A DNA stretch of 64,000 bases from Himantopus leucocephalus (GCA_003993805.1 RSEF01000001.1:77408664-77472663); one strand, 5' to 3'. Shown: positions 1-14,691, numbered from the stretch's first letter. The notes: a model not told the origin generated them from the sequence alone. Made by a program: numbers and translations.

Positions 1-3000
1 AGGTAGATGACATCTACTGCTCTCCCCTCATCCAGCCAACCAACATTTAGGTGCAACATTTCTACTCACAAAAACTATAAGTCATTACAGAACTACTGAT
101 ATCTTTCAAGTATTTCTCACTAGGGGAGAGAAAGAGCAGTAGAAGACGGAACAACAATAGCAGCTGGAAACAAGGTACAAGTGTCTGGTGCTAGAAGATC
201 TTTCACCACTGAGAATGACTAGAGCTTGAGGTAGCCAACTATACATATAATGCTTGGAAAAGAAGCTTATCTTGTGCCATGCACAGCAAAGCAAAATTTC
301 ATACTCTTCTTAGATTTGGTACACCTGCAGCAACATCTAAAGCAGTACGCATTGCTACTGTAGAGATGATATAGGAAGGCCAAAGATACAGGCTTATATC
401 AGCCTAATTACTGTATCAGGGAGAACAGTAATCAAATATTTTAATATACTGGGCTTTACTTGGGGTCCTTAAACACTGTCTGAAATAATGACAAAGCTGC
501 AGGCAGTTTAAGAAATAAAGCAAGAACAAAACCTGCACAGCTTTCTTTTCAAGAGATTAATTTCCGCTGGGAGTAGAAACGCTGGGTTGGAGTTATCCTA
601 ATCCTCTTGAGCCACTACACGCCTTTAATGAAGTGTGGACAAAGCCAGACAGTACTTAAGAAACAACAGAAAAGACTCTGTAAAACAGTTCCAAGCCCAC
701 AGATGATGACACATTTCTTGTTATAGTAAATAGGTTTAAAAATTCTGAAAAATAAATAAAGTCTAAACGGGATATACATTTCCCATGACCAAAAAAAAAA
801 TCTAATGACTTTAGCTTGGCTACAGGGTGACCAGGGCTGACTTTAACCAGAACTTGATGAAGCCTAATAACCTAGGATTGGCAACTATTTGATTATCTTG
901 GGATGAAAGCCAGCTAGGTAATATATTCCTAGGGAAGTGTGGATCAAAGTATATTTGGTACCAGTTGACAGTCACCACCCATATATGATACCATCTGGAA
1001 GCAGGCTGGCAGCTTTAAAAAAAAAATCTTCAATAAAAAGAAGAAAAGCTGTTAAGTGGTCTCGGTATGTGCACTAAACTATGTAGGAGGTTTGTTTAAA
1101 AACCTCCTGTTTGCTTTATTATAAGCTGAGACTATATGAAAATATATTGGGGGTTGGGGCAAAAGTAGTGACTTCTTACAGTAAGATTTTTCTGTTTGTT
1201 TCGGAGCAAGTAGATTATGTATGGTAAAAGCAGAAGCACACAGGATGCCACAAGTCTCATTTTTGGGTTAAATCGTCAAAAAAAGTTAGGCATCATACTC
1301 CAATGCCTAGCAGTGAGGTGCCCTGTTATCCACTGAGATCCTGAGCTGGGACTGGAATGGCCAGGGTCTCAGAGACATGAAGAACTTCATGGACCTTAGA
1401 ACAGGATTCACGGAAGTATGTGGGCCAGGCTATGCAACAGCCAGTACTGAGGCCCAACACCAATGTTCAGACCTCATAAGTAGTTAGGCATCTAAGTTCA
1501 CACTAATAGAGAGGCATGTATTTCCTCTTGAGATTTACAGCTGTGATTCCTCTCCAGAGGTGAAATGCTTTCATTCCCTCTCCCACTCCACCAGAAGAAT
1601 GAGAGAAGGAAGTCATGGTCAAGCTGAGTTGTACCTCGTTTCTCAAGAAGTCAGCGGCACCACTCGAATATCACAATGCTACCAGAAGTTAGAAAGCGTG
1701 GCAGAGACCGGCCATAAATCCAAAAATCTTTTTTGGATATGTTGTTATAAAATAAGTTCATCTGCAAGTAATTTAATTTAGTTATTTGAAAAAGAGCTTA
1801 GAAGTGCTCTGCACAGCATTAGGTGTCTAAGGCCTATCACAAAAGCAATCAGATCACTCTAGAGACCAGCTGTGCATCAAGTAGATTGCTTTTATCTAAG
1901 TGATAAAAACCTTGTAGACTGTGAACAATACCGGGCATAAAACGTAACAATTTTAATGAACAACATAAAAGATGAAAAGAACGAGCACAAGAAATGGCAA
2001 TTTAGTCAGAAGATGGGGAAAAGGAGCCTCCCTAACATGACATTTTATAGCAAGTGGGTTTTGCAGTAAGCAGAACTTAGAGGGGGAAATAGTATTTTTC
2101 TCTTCTAATTAATCCAGTTGGGGTACCTAGCAAATCAATCAGGACTGTTCCAGCATCTGCTGACTGAACCTGAAGAACAAGCATTAACATATCCTAGATC
2201 TGAAACGGTCCAAAATAAGTCATTGAAACTCCATTAATTTCAATGAAGATGCAAAATTGGCCTTTTTACTGTAATGTTCTACATCAACATGAAAGAAAAA
2301 GCATAAACCATTAAGCATATAACTTCCTTTATATTTTATTTCTTTTATGAGGCTCCTAGCAGGACATTAATAGCAGATTATATCTTTTGTGAGCCATCTA
2401 ACAGGACATTAACAATGGAAGGGTGCCCAATAAATAAAGTGATTGTTATTACTACCACTTATAGTTGGCCTGCCAGTACCAACCGATAAAATATTAACGA
2501 TTGGAAAGTCAGGAGCTACTTCAGCACTCTGCATGTCAAACCATCCTCGTCAAGTGTTAGCATTATTTTGTTCGGCCCAGCTTGAACACAACCGAAACTT
2601 TTTGGGGGAACCTAAATTTCTTTTTAATTCCAGGTACAGAAGATGAACAGCAGAAATTAAAGTGCTACAGTAACAGCCAGTGCAGGCACAGGCCAGTCCA
2701 GAAAACCTACAAGTACAGAGAAAATAAGGAGTTTAAACTCAGTCTGACAGAAGCACAATTGGATGTGGACTTGGAAGATATCTGCACAGATATTTCATGC
2801 CCTTCTCAACACTGGCTTTTCATCTGTGGTGCCTTTCTACATTTTGTTGTGCACTCTCATCCACTATCATTCCTTACGTAGTGGTCCACTGCATGATTTC
2901 AATACATCTTGCTCACAGGCAATTAGAAGCATTTCTTAGATTGTTATAAAAAAGAAAAGCCAACTGAAAATTTGGAATCAAAATTTGTTTTTCTAGAATG

Positions 3001-4199
3001 TCTCATTCAATACCAGAGGCTCTAGCCATTTTAAAAAGATGAGTCAATTGTTTCCAGGAACAAGGGTTCCATGTCTGAAACCAAACTATATGTGGATATA
3101 TACTCATGTCCATGCAGACACACCCCCCTTTCTTAGAGTTTAAGCTTTTTAGAGTTAGCCTGCAGGTCTGGGTTGTGAAACAAACAAAAAAAAAAAATCT
3201 TGGTTTTAATTTTTCCCTTGTCCCGAGTTTCACTTTCTTGTATCCTTTAAGGCAGAGAAAGTCCACAAGCTTGACAACACTCTACTAGTAGTTACATCTG
3301 AGCAACCTTACTGAATTTACAGATGCTGCACAGAAACAAAGGTGAGCATGTTTTCGTTACAGAAACATGTAACATTGGTCTTGGTTTCAAAATTCTGGAA
3401 CACAGATATTGGTTTCAAGATACCAGTATTGTGTCATAAGACTACTGCTAACACTTGCCTTTTCCTTAACTTGCTACTGGAAGACAAACATAAGTTTCTG
3501 TTTTGGAAAACCTTGTCATTCAAGATAAATGCATTTTAAAAGCCCAGAAAGGACTCCATGCAAAATGTTGAAGCAAAACACCACACTTCCACATCATTTC
3601 TTTTAAAATACTGATGTTTTGGCATAAGTCAGTTAAAAGCTTAAAAATGTAATGTTTGTTCACAGTCCACAACTGGATCTTGAGTATTTATTATTACTTG
3701 ACCTTCTCTTCCTTTCCTTCTCAGTCTTTTTTTATATCTTATTGCCTTGTCTTTCTTTGTCTCTTCCATACTCAGAGCAAGTTTTCTGTCTAACAACTAA
3801 GTTAAATACTGCAGGCCTGACTTCTTCTCATGACTGAAGAATTGTTTCAGTAGGTCTTCAAAAATATCTTTTGATGTGATTAGTCCTAATAAAGTATACT
3901 AACTTCTGAGTTCCTGGAGAACAAGCCCTACTCATCCATGGTAGGGCAGGGATACCAGCAAAGCAAGCTCTCTAAGAATGCTCCCGCATCGGTTTTCCCA
4001 CTGCAGACAAACCTCTTCTATTTTTGAGAGAATAGCTCAAGTTTCCATATACAACTACTTTGTGGCTGCTGAAGACAGATTATAAAAAAAAAAAGGTAAT
4101 TTTAAGAGCACTATCAAGCAGCAGGCAGAGGGGGAAGAACCAGAGGACAAGATCTCCTGCTACCATACAGGAGAGCACATTACCTTTGGAACAGCCAGA
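1..4199. other. Non-coding region, no secure gene
   Basis: AT-rich, CpG-poor unique sequence. One exon-like segment at 2634-2881 on the + strand has a good acceptor (TTTCTTTTTAATTCCAG) and a 248-nt open end; it is discussed as a finding. No repeat family was recognised. Confidence 0.6.
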
Positions 4200-4204
4200 C
4201 CTCC

Positions 4205-4697
4205 TGTCATGGTTTAACTCAAGCCAGCAACTAGGACCATACGGCCACTCACTCACCCACCCCCGCCTTCCCCCAGAAGGGTGGTGAGAAGAGGGAGGAA
4301 AGGAGGGGAACAGGAAAAGAAAAAACCTGGTGGGTTGAGATAAAAACAGTTTAATAGAACAATAACAGAAAAGGAACATAACAATAACGACACAAGTCAT
4401 TCTCACCACCCGGTGAATTGGCACCATCTGGAGCAGTGATTGTGAGTACCCACCCCTTGAATAACTCCATTTATATACTGAGTGTGATGTCTATGGTATG
4501 GAATATTTCATTGGCCATTCCATCATTTTATCTAGGCTCCTTCTCAGCTTCTAGGGGAAGCTGAAGAAGAGTCCTTGAAAAATATAAAGACCTGGCAACA
4601 ACTAAAACAACATGCATTATTAACATTCCAATACCAAATCTGAAACATAGCAAGCACTAGAAAGAAAATTAACTCTGTCCCAGCTGAAACCAGGAGA
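4205..4697 (-). mobile_element. Solo LTR of an avian ERVL-like endogenous retrovirus
   Basis: About 493 bp. On the - strand it starts TCTCCTGGTTTCAGCTGGGA (family form TGTCCTGG...) and ends GGTTAAACCATGACA. The - strand order of parts is LTR-like: a promoter segment with AGTATATAAA, then CTATTAAA before the polypurine-rich R/U5 side. It is flanked by the 5-bp direct repeat CCTCC at 4200-4204 and 4698-4702; the match can be stretched to AGACCTCC. A 5-bp target duplication fits ERVL-type insertion. No internal retroviral genes adjoin it, so it is a solo LTR left by recombination. It is not proposed to encode anything. Confidence 0.8.
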
Positions 4698-4702
4698 CCT
4701 CC

Positions 4703-7700
4703 TTACAGCCACCAAGTCCAATACTTTCCACAAGGCAAAGAGAGCATCTTGTGGTACCTGTTTACTTCAGCTGAAGGCACAAGAGAGGCAACTCGCTGAA
4801 TGACCAAGCAGTTTTATGAGAAATCTCACAGAGCATCATGCACATCAGGCATAGGCCAAAAGGACACCAAAAACAACAGCAGGTATCCCATAGCCTAATA
4901 CATCCAACCTGGTAGCAAGGGAGGGAGGAACGCGGCCCAGCCTCAGGAATTCATGAAACAACTTCAGGACATATAGAAATGCAGTTTGTTTTTTTGTTTT
5001 GTCATGTGCTCTTCCCTGCCCACCGCCCACCCCTTTTTCTTTCCCCCTCCATATTTTATAAAAGGATTCTTCAGTGTACTTGCTTATACCTTTTAACATG
5101 AGGGTGCATTGAACCAACAGTCCTGACTTATGGCTTAGAAGAGCAAAAATAGACGATGACTTTCATTTTTGTTTACTACAGACATAAGGACATGTAACAA
5201 CCCTACAAATACCTTCTTGTTTTTCCTTCTACCGTAAAAGCTTGTGCTTATATTCTGTCTCTCTCACTGAATAAACTAAGCCATAGCCCAGATAAGCAGA
5301 GTTTTTTTATTTGAACGTCTAAGAGACTTCAAATGGTCTCAACAAACAAAAGCAGTGAAAAGAAAGGAGGCATATTTTCTACATATAAATCTGAATCCTG
5401 TGTTTATAGATACATGCCTTCTTTTCTGGTTTAAGTGCGCCAGTGGAGCTGGTCCTGGAGCACGCAGAGTCTTGCCAGCAAACGTCCTCCTAATAGAGCA
5501 ATGGTGTTTGTCTGGACCTGCACACACAACATAGCAGGGCAACTCCAGCATGGGATGCGCTCTTGTCACCTCTGACTCTCGAGCAGGAACACTAAGCCAG
5601 GACAGGGTGCTGGGTGATGTGTTTCCATTGGCTAGTTAGGTATGGCTGAGAGCCAGCCAGCATCTGGAGGAGGAGCAAGATTTCAAACCTTTTTACCCAG
5701 ATACCAATCACTGCCATTGATCAGCAACAAACCCAAAACTCTGCCATATAGGAAAGCTAAACAGAGGACTAGCGTGTCAGAAAAAAAAATACAGGTAGAC
5801 TGGAAAACATGAAGGAAAAAAGGGGGAGGCGGGGATAAGCTTGAGGCATACGCGTTAATCATCTTGATGGCCGGTTGTGCCTGTGGCTGCAAAGGAACAG
5901 GAAGGGGATACAGGAGGCAGGCACTACTGTCCCAGAATACATCAATCATTGATACATCTGGTCTCTGACCTGCCACTGGCGGTAATACCCTAATGTTGCA
6001 TGCAGTAGTTAGGATCACATGCCCATCTATGGCTTCAGCAAACACTGAATCTAGAACGCAGTGCTGTCCAGGATGTTTTGGATGGCAACAAGCCCAGAGA
6101 CTAGTGGAGATACAGCTTCACAGACCTCCATGAGTCAGTGACCTTGGCAGACCTACCAGCATTATGCCATAAAGTATTAAGAATCACACATGGATAGCTT
6201 CCAGAGTCTGATGTAGTCCAGAAACCTTTGTGCTACTTCTCCAGGACTTTTCAGTTCATAATACACATCCCACACCCCAAAATGGAAAATCTGCCACTGA
6301 CAACCCACATTCTAGCTGATTTCATGGTCTCAAAGGTGCTGCAATTATATGCCAAAAAACTGTCAAAGCATAGTGGTGTCAGTTTGCTGGTGGCAGACTC
6401 CAGTTAGCTAGCTATGCTCTCCAAGTGTTAGAAAGCAGCTGAAATACAGTTGTCGTTCACACCAGTCACAGGGTTATAGACTCAGAGATAAACGTAGTGA
6501 TGCTTTCTCATGCAATTACGGTCTTATATTCCCTGGTTCTGTCCAGTACGAAGTTTTCTGTTGTTTTTCTCTTGCCCTGCAATCTTGATAGCCACAAGCT
6601 ATTGCAACATGTTGGTGCAGAAGGATGATAATGGACAGTGAAAGGCAGTAGGTCTTTATCTCTTATACATGACTATCATTACAGGGCTGCGAACCTCGCA
6701 AGCAAGCCAGCAGAAAGCTAGACAGGACTTGCTGGTGACTGATGCATAGGCTTATGGATAAGTGTGATGCCTGACAATTCAGAGGTGTCCAGAATGAACA
6801 AGACAAAGCCATTCTGAAGCCATCCTAAGAGAAGCCAGTGGTGGGTGCAACTGAGATACTCCTTTGCAAAGGTCTATCACAGAAGAATAGCAGCATATAA
6901 CTTAAGTACAAATTAATAAAAAGCAAACTACCTGCAGATCAAGTCTAGAAAAGAGGCCATATTTGTGATGGGGGAAAAAAAACCATAACAAAGCCACACA
7001 TCCCCTTAGGCAAAGCAGTACCATTTTGACTTGTATGAGAGAAGAAAAACAACTCCCCCACAAACTACATTATCCTACATAATGATTCCTGCTGTACAGA
7101 GGCAGCCTTATAAAATACTGTAGCTAAACACAGGTAACTAAATATATCAAATACAGTCTTGCTAATACAGCATATCTGACAATAATCCTGACCATAACTA
7201 TAGATCAGCAGGCATAGCATCAAGCTTTCTGCACCAAAGGTTCATTTTAGAGACAAAAATCACTACTTTTCTTCATAGAGAATGATATCTACACAATAAA
7301 TGCCTGCTCTGGACTGCAGGGTCAGATTGGTTTTTACTTATGCTGTTAAACTACAAAACGGTACCAACAATATAAAGGCTATCAGATGCTGACATCTTAT
7401 GTAAGAGAACAGCATAAACAAAAATTTTGTTTTTTGAAACCTGCATCAAAATTACCAAGGATTTGCAAACACCTAAGGATACAGATATAATAAAGACTCT
7501 CAGCTTGATTTACAGTCCCAGAAGCTGCCACCATTTCATGAAAGCAATGCTGTGCCAACTTTGGGAGAAAACAGTGACTGTAAACTGCAGCCATGTCCAA
7601 ACGGTAGCTGTGAAGCTGTCACCCGGGACAGGTAAGTTCTCCAAAATTTTGTCCAATTCCATGTAACAGGGTAAGAGACTGGGACTAATCTTTCATTTAA

Positions 7701-9389
7701 AAAAAAAAAGTTCCAGACCTATCGTCATCACAGGTAGAACCACTGCTGAAATCAAGGATGTAATGGTGCAAACTAATAACTATACTGCTACCTCACACAT
7801 CTTGGGAAGACATTAAAGTCCACAACACAACATGAGGCATCTCTGAAACTGCCCTGAGCATAAGCCACCTAATTCCAAGCAATGGGTCTGACATTCTCAA
7901 AACAAAAAAACCCACGCAATCAAGGGAACAAGGTACTGACATCTAATTGTTGTTCAGTTTGGCTGGAGAAAGATGCTTAACGCAACTTCATCATTAAAAG
8001 GTTTTTTTTCCCCCAAGAGTCAAATTTTATACAACACTGATCCATTAGACAAGACTTAGACACTGAATGAAGCCTGCCACGTTTGTAATCATTACTGAAT
8101 AAAAGAAAATTTTTGTACATTGCCTACTTAAATGCTGTGCTGTTATAAGATACTGCAGGAACTTGATTCAAAACATTTGACTTAATTCTCTAGATGTTTT
8201 TTTACTGTGTCCGGTACACAGAAATTTACTGTTCTGATGACTAGCAAAAAATTGAATTAGAAAAGTAAGAAATGCAGCACATTCCTTACATCCATGTTAC
8301 CTTGAATTCTGCTATAATATTTGGAAAGTTACAACTGAAAACCGCATGGCTATTTGCTGCTACTCATCACAGTATGCAATACTGCAGCATGGATAGCCTA
8401 TGCTGAAAGGAGCTTAATATATCCAGCAGCCTTCATGCAAGAAGGCATGAGAAGTTCACATCTTGCAGAGATCTGCAAATAAGTAAAGCAGTAGCTTCAC
8501 ATCCATAAGTTGGGGCTGTTTAGATTGCAGTTTCAGTCTTCGCCAGCTGCCATCTTTATGATATCAGCTCTGCAGACCTGACTCAGTCACTGGATGAGCA
8601 GTTATGGAAAACAGGTGGTACGAACAATTCTAACTGGCAATTAATCTGCAGTGCTCAAACACACACTGCTAATAAATTAGCATGAATACTTACAGCAAAA
8701 AGCACTTTACCAGGTTTGAGACAATCTATAAGCTCCTTCTCCTACCAGCATTTTTGACCAGCTTTGCTCATTCCTTTTCCGTCATTCTTTAGATCCTATT
8801 GTCACCATTTTGTTGGCCCTCACTATTCAGTGTATATTAGACTTCCAAAAGAATAATCACTCTCAAATACTAGATTGATACTCTACAGCAGAATGGACCA
8901 TTTTATCTGATGATCTGGCTTCTTCCTGATCATTAAATAAATTGTCCCTTTTATATTTTATTAATTATAATGTCTCTATCTTTCATAGTTTTTAATGACG
9001 GATAATTTACAAGTAAGTGATTATGTTTGTTGACAGCCAAAATTCAAGATGTGTTTTACTGGTTATTTGTCAGGAAAAACTTACCAGGCCACTGATTTTA
9101 CTCTGTTTACATGCTGCCAATATACAGAATATGCATGCAAAGTCAAGATTTGATTTCTGGAAGAGCTCTGTGTGAAAATATAAAATTTATTTCCTGTGAA
9201 CATTTAGCCTATTAAAATTCACTCATTCACAGGTTCATGGAAGTCAAACACTGAAAACATGACTAACTAAAACTAAGTTCCCATTAACACTTACGTGATT
9301 TTTTTTTCCAGCACCAGTTGATGTGCCCCAACCTAACTTTTATTTCCCTGCTTAAAAATCTGGTTTATACTAAAAAATTTATCATCATA
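4703..9389. other. Non-coding region, nothing recognised
   Basis: Ordinary AT-rich avian sequence. The - strand frame at 5683-6045 (120 codons) has no splice or promoter context and a Pro/Leu/Phe-biased composition; it was not accepted as a gene. Confidence 0.6.
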
Positions 9390-10045
9390 AAATCACATAC
9401 ATGAGAAGAACCCCAGAAGATAATCTAATCAATTGTTTGAACCAGCAATGGATCAGTTAATCTCATGCAATTCTTGATAGATATGTGTTTAATCTGTTCT
9501 TAACAGTCTTACTCTTTTCAGGGCATCGGATCAAGTGGTGGGGGCTTTTTGTTGTTTATGGTTGGGGTATTCGTAGGTTGGGGTGTTGGGTTTTTTTATA
9601 AGTTTTTACAAGTTCTCTTAATGTGTATTTTAAGTCATCTTCACTGCAAGAAAAAAAAAAATCTATTATCTTCCATTCCATCCAGCATACAGACTATTCT
9701 TGCTCCCCCTGCAGCACCTATTTACATAGGAGGACAGAACAGTGTTCATCTATAGCCTTCTCAAAGCTAACTAGCCTACTTGAGGCCCACTCAATACCCT
9801 GATAGATCTCTGCTCATTTTCATTGCTTTGTCTTTAGTCGGTCCTCCTTGAAGTAGAGCACCTAAACATTGACACAATGATCCGGATAAAACTTCTACAG
9901 TGCATCACTTGCTTTTCAGGTTATACATGCGTTTACATATCCCAGGATGAACACTTTTCACAGCAATATGATATTGCTCATTTCAATTCAGTGTGAGACC
10001 CATTAAGACCCCCAACCTCCCCCACAAGTTGTTCTCTGCTCTGCG
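9390..10045 (-). mobile_element. Old, diverged CR1 LINE relic
   Basis: The segment shows weak but ordered similarity to antisense CR1. A 3'-end-like piece (CCCCAGAAGATAATCTAATC) comes first. Next comes a piece like the CR1 'tggtctcaccagtgc' segment near 9840-9900. Last comes 'ATTGCTCATTTCAATTCAGTG...GACCCCCAACCTCCCCCAC', near 9970-10025, like the CR1 'ttgctggctcatgt...acccccaag' segment. The reading frame is destroyed. Borders are approximate, and the assignment rests on segment order rather than on close identity. Confidence 0.45.
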
Positions 10046-13000
10046 TGCATGTGTGTATTAAACTGATTTTATAAACATGTATTTACGGAATTGATTACAT
10101 TTCATTTAAAACCCTGGGATAAATAGCAAACCACAAAATAAGAAGAAAAGGTTTGTTAAGATAAAGGCCATAAGAGCCTTTCATTTTTCTTTTGCTCTTT
10201 TTCTTTTCCTTTCTCCTTGTTTTTAAGGAAATCTTTTAAAGTCAGGTTCCTCTGAAGACAGATACTGCTAGACTGGGCTCACTTCATAAATTTTCATTCC
10301 CAATGATTGTTCCCTTTTCAAAAAAAAAAAAAGGCATAGGAAAACTAAGGCAAAGCTGCACAGGGAAAAAAACTCAAAGAAAACATGCCTTAAGGAAAAA
10401 GAAACACTGAAAAATTTATCTCTTTAGATTCTGCAGTAGGGTTAGGGAGAAGGTAAACAGAGAAGGTTTAGATCTGTGATACAAAGCAAAGACATACATA
10501 ATCCTTTCCCCACCCCATACAGACAGAAAAGTACTTCTTTTGAGAAGTGTGTTTAACTTGGCATTTGCACCCTTGTACAGAGCTAAGACTGTTCAAAAGT
10601 CTGATGCACTCCAGACATGGATTTTCTGTTTAGGGAAATAGCAACCAAGGAAATGCGTCACATTACATTTCACCAAGGTCTTGGTACACTAGACACCAAT
10701 GTACCCTAAAGTTGAAATAAGCATATTATTTTCAAAAATAAAAAAACACCGCCAAAAACCCCACCACCCTGAAATAGAAACCCATGGGGAGGAACTATCA
10801 GAGAAACACTGTAGAAGATAAGAGGCTAGTTAAAAGATACTCTCTTCTGAATGACCAACTTAGCAAGAAGTGCAACAGCACTATTCCAAGAAAAACAGGA
10901 CCCATGTTTTCCAGAACAATTACTTTATAGCTTTCTTTACATCTGTGCTGAAACAGCGTAAGGCTGTAGACTCAACACTTTAATGCTATGACAAGATAAT
11001 GAGATAATGCTATGAAATGCATATTTTCTAGAAGACTAATACTCTTCTTCCAGTATGTCTTAGACCTATGACCATCTAATTATTATTGATTGCATTTGTC
11101 TTGCAGACCAACAGGATTTTGTATTGAAGAGGACAAAACTTCAATGCTTTCTGAAAAAAACCCCGTGCTGTTTATTGCCACCAGCGTGCTGCTTCTGATG
11201 TCATGTTTCTTGATTTCAAGACCACCAGTGCCTCAGCTAGTGGAAGCAGTACAGACGTACACATAGAACACTTTTTTCCTTCACTGCCATCCATGACTTC
11301 CTGTTTTGGAAGTAGATTGATCGATCATGACAAGTAGGTGAGTGAGAGCAGATCAGAGATGGTGCTGAAGATGCTGTTTAAACTGATGAGGACAGCAGGG
11401 ACCCAAAAGCTCCCTTTACCTGCAGCACTGAAGGACAGCAAAACCACCTGGCAAAATAAGGCTTTTTCCACCCCTTACTTCTCCTTATGTAATGTTCACC
11501 ACTTACAGTCCAAATAATTCTGGTAGTTTAAGAGGTGAAGCAAAACATTGGGAGATTATTTTACAGTGCTGGAATGTTCCTGTTAGCAAGGTACAGTTTT
11601 CCAGAATTAAGTTGATGTACCCTGTATTATAAGTTATACTCAGTACAAAAATAGCTTTGCTATAAGATATAATATAACCCAGAAAAACATCAATTCAGTT
11701 GAACTAATCTAAGTTTTTCAAATATAAAGTTTACAGAAGGACACTCTTTATCCATGATTTGGCAAGCAGACATTTCACACACACACGGAGACAGAATGAC
11801 TTTGAACATTTTAATTACCTTTTCCTAACTGTCAAGTAGATATTCTGGTCATTACCAGGAAAAACCATGGAAGTTCTATTTTCACAAAACCTCAGAGAAA
11901 TTGGCCATTACGTAGGCAATTTCAGTCGGGCTTTCCTTTCCTTCTAGCCACCGACACTTAAGGACCAGGAAGCTTTATAGCAAGACATAAAACTTTAGCA
12001 CACACCAGATGTCTCTAAAGGGACCTGAGAAGGATTATTCTTGTTCCTACCACATAATGGCACTGGACCTAAAGTTCACCTGCAAATGCTCAGACCTACC
12101 ACACTAGTGTTAACCCGAGCATCTCATCACCTTCTTCCTAAGAACTGTAGGTGTATTTAAACTAGGCATTTTCTTCACAATTCTCCTGGGGTGTAAACCT
12201 GCTGTACATGCAGCACACTTACCAGACACACAGGGAATCAGATCTTGACAAGGAACAACATATCCTCCACTTTTGTTTAAGCGAGATTGGGAAAAATATA
12301 GGTGTCCTACAGCGCGTGCACAACAGTCATTAAAGAACATACTCTGAGTATGGAAAAATCCACCAAGTTTCTTTTTTGACCTATGAGAAGAAAATTGCCT
12401 GCAAGTTTTAATAAACACTAAGCCATTCCGGAGAACATGCATGTCTAACTTTCTTGCCTTTAGAGCAGATTTAGGGCTTAGCACTATAGTGAAAACAGGC
12501 AGGTTTCAGCAGCCCAGAGCTGACCAATACCGGGTCCCCAAAATGAGGATTTACCCAAAATCATCAAGCTCAGCATTTTCTCCTAGCTACCTGAAACAGC
12601 TTCATGCTCAGCCTCCTGGTTGAGAATCCCGTTATCAGTTTCTTAACTCTTCCCCCAGTGACTCTGGGGAGCACGGGTACCACATGTCCAGACTGGAATT
12701 CCAGTGCAATTCTGGAGTGATTGAAAATGACATGGGTCTTCAGTGTCATCTGCTCATGTCCTTCTATGAGGCTAACCTTCAGTCTCACAGGAGACAGATC
12801 ACAACTTTTTTCAGAATATTAATTAATGCTGAAAAATTAATTTGTGGCAGCCCACTTGAAATAACTTGAAGAGTTCAGGTTGAAAGAAGCCTTCTTCCTT
12901 GTACTTTAAGGGACCTGAGCTAAGAATTAATAAACTGTCTACCAAGATGAGCAAACCCACTAATCCCCATGACAACTGTTTTCCAACATAAACATTGAAA

Positions 13001-14656
13001 TAGAAACAATAGAAACATTGAAATAGAGCAATCTCCCAGCCATAAGTAGTGGTTAATGATTACTTTAGGAATTTGACAGTGTCTGTGCACACTGAATCAC
13101 AGCCAACTTATCACACAGCAAGAAATACGAAGACAACATTTACTGTCGCAAGCTCCTCTTCCTAACTTACAGCAAAGGAAGGCTGGGTGTTATCAAAAAT
13201 ATAATGGCTGGTATTCAAGGCTCTTGGAGATGTAAACTAACATGCAGGTGATTTCAAAGACTTGGAGCATGCAACTTTCATGATACAGAAAGGGAAGAGT
13301 CACCATCAAGACCCTGGTTACAACTGTCACGAAGTAGTCAACAACTTAGCAAACTGGGGCCTTTCCTGACAACTTTCAAGAAGAAACCTTCCCAGTGCAG
13401 CTTGGAGAAGACATGGAACAGCATAGATTTTCTCAACTGGCCTCTGCAGGATGCTTAAGCATGCTCGCATTCAGCACAGAGTGCAAATAGATCCTTTTGT
13501 CACAGCTGCAAGGAGTGAAGCTAGTCCTGTTTGCATTGTTTTCTGGTTGTACCAATTCACATGTTTTTGTTTAGCCTGTTTACAGCTTTGTATTTTAAAG
13601 GAACAACAACTAAATTTAAATCTCCTTTGGGAAACAACATTTAAAACTGTAGCTCCTCTACAGCAACAATGAATCTCTTTCTTGCAACAGAAAAAGATGA
13701 CTGAAGCTAGTGAAATTATATTGTTGTCAGTTTGCTCTACTGGAGAACAACATCAACTCTGGTTTAAAATTGCTCTCATCAGAAAATAAGAATCATTGTT
13801 TCCAGTGGGAAGCTATTCTGTTGAAATTATAATGAATTTCAATTATTTTTTCATGGATTTATGGATTTTAATTCTTTATGAGTAAACTATTTCTCTTGGA
13901 ATTAAACTAGAAAACTACGCTGTTGTTGAATTTTATTAGTGTTCCAAACAATAAGAGAGACTGTAGGACTAAATATATATCTCTGTGCCTGGCAAAACTT
14001 CACATCAGTACAATTAGGCAAAGTCAGAAAGGTGCACTGCAGGGAAGAAGAAAAGTTCTCCTTTGATATGCTTCCTCAGTGAAGCATTTGAGTGGTGCCC
14101 ATCTTCTCTGAAGTCTTAGCTGTGTTATGACAAATCAAAATAATAATTCATTTACATTGCTAGAAGTCTTTTTCATCCACAGATTTCAAAGCAGCATTAA
14201 CGAGGACGCACAGCATAAAGAGTAAGAGTTGCATCTGCCTTCCAGTATCCCAGCTTTGTGCTTTCAGACCTGCAATCACACACCCTTTCTTTCGTTAAGG
14301 GAAACGACAGACGCGTTAATTATTTACAGGTTGAAAAATCCTTCAATCCCATCCTATGCTGAAAACCAATCATCAAGTAAACACCAGCAAGCCTGAAACA
14401 TCCAGACAAAAGAGGAATGTTATTCAACGATCACATTTCTTCAGGTTAATTCCAGCAAGAACTCCTCCCCACCTATCCTTCTGCGGCAGAAAGCTCAGCA
14501 CCATCCCATCCTATGAGAACAGGCTCTTCTGAACATCCTGGTATTTCCTGCTGTAAACTCAACTCCCAAAGCCTCACACTACAAACAGTTACACTGCTTC
14601 TTTGATGAAACCATTTATGATCACAACATTGGTGTTGTCTGTTAAGCTCCTCTGTC

Positions 14657-14691
14657 GGGGGGGGGGGGGGGGGGAAAGGGCNGGGGGGGGG
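14657..14691 (+). repeat. Poly-G tracts with an ambiguous base
   Basis: Eighteen Gs, AAAGGGC, one N, then nine Gs. The N at 14682 shows the assembler could not settle the sequence. The tract can form a G-quadruplex. The poly-Pro frame on the - strand is spurious. Confidence 0.9.

Noticed and set aside
4080..4427. 115-codon - strand frame
   Set aside because: It runs across the boundary of the solo LTR and has no coding context.
5683..6045. 120-codon - strand frame
   Set aside because: No splice, promoter or compositional support; length is within what chance gives in a window of this size.
10436..10447. TAGGGTTAGGG, a telomere-like motif
   Set aside because: Only two units; too short to be an interstitial telomeric repeat.
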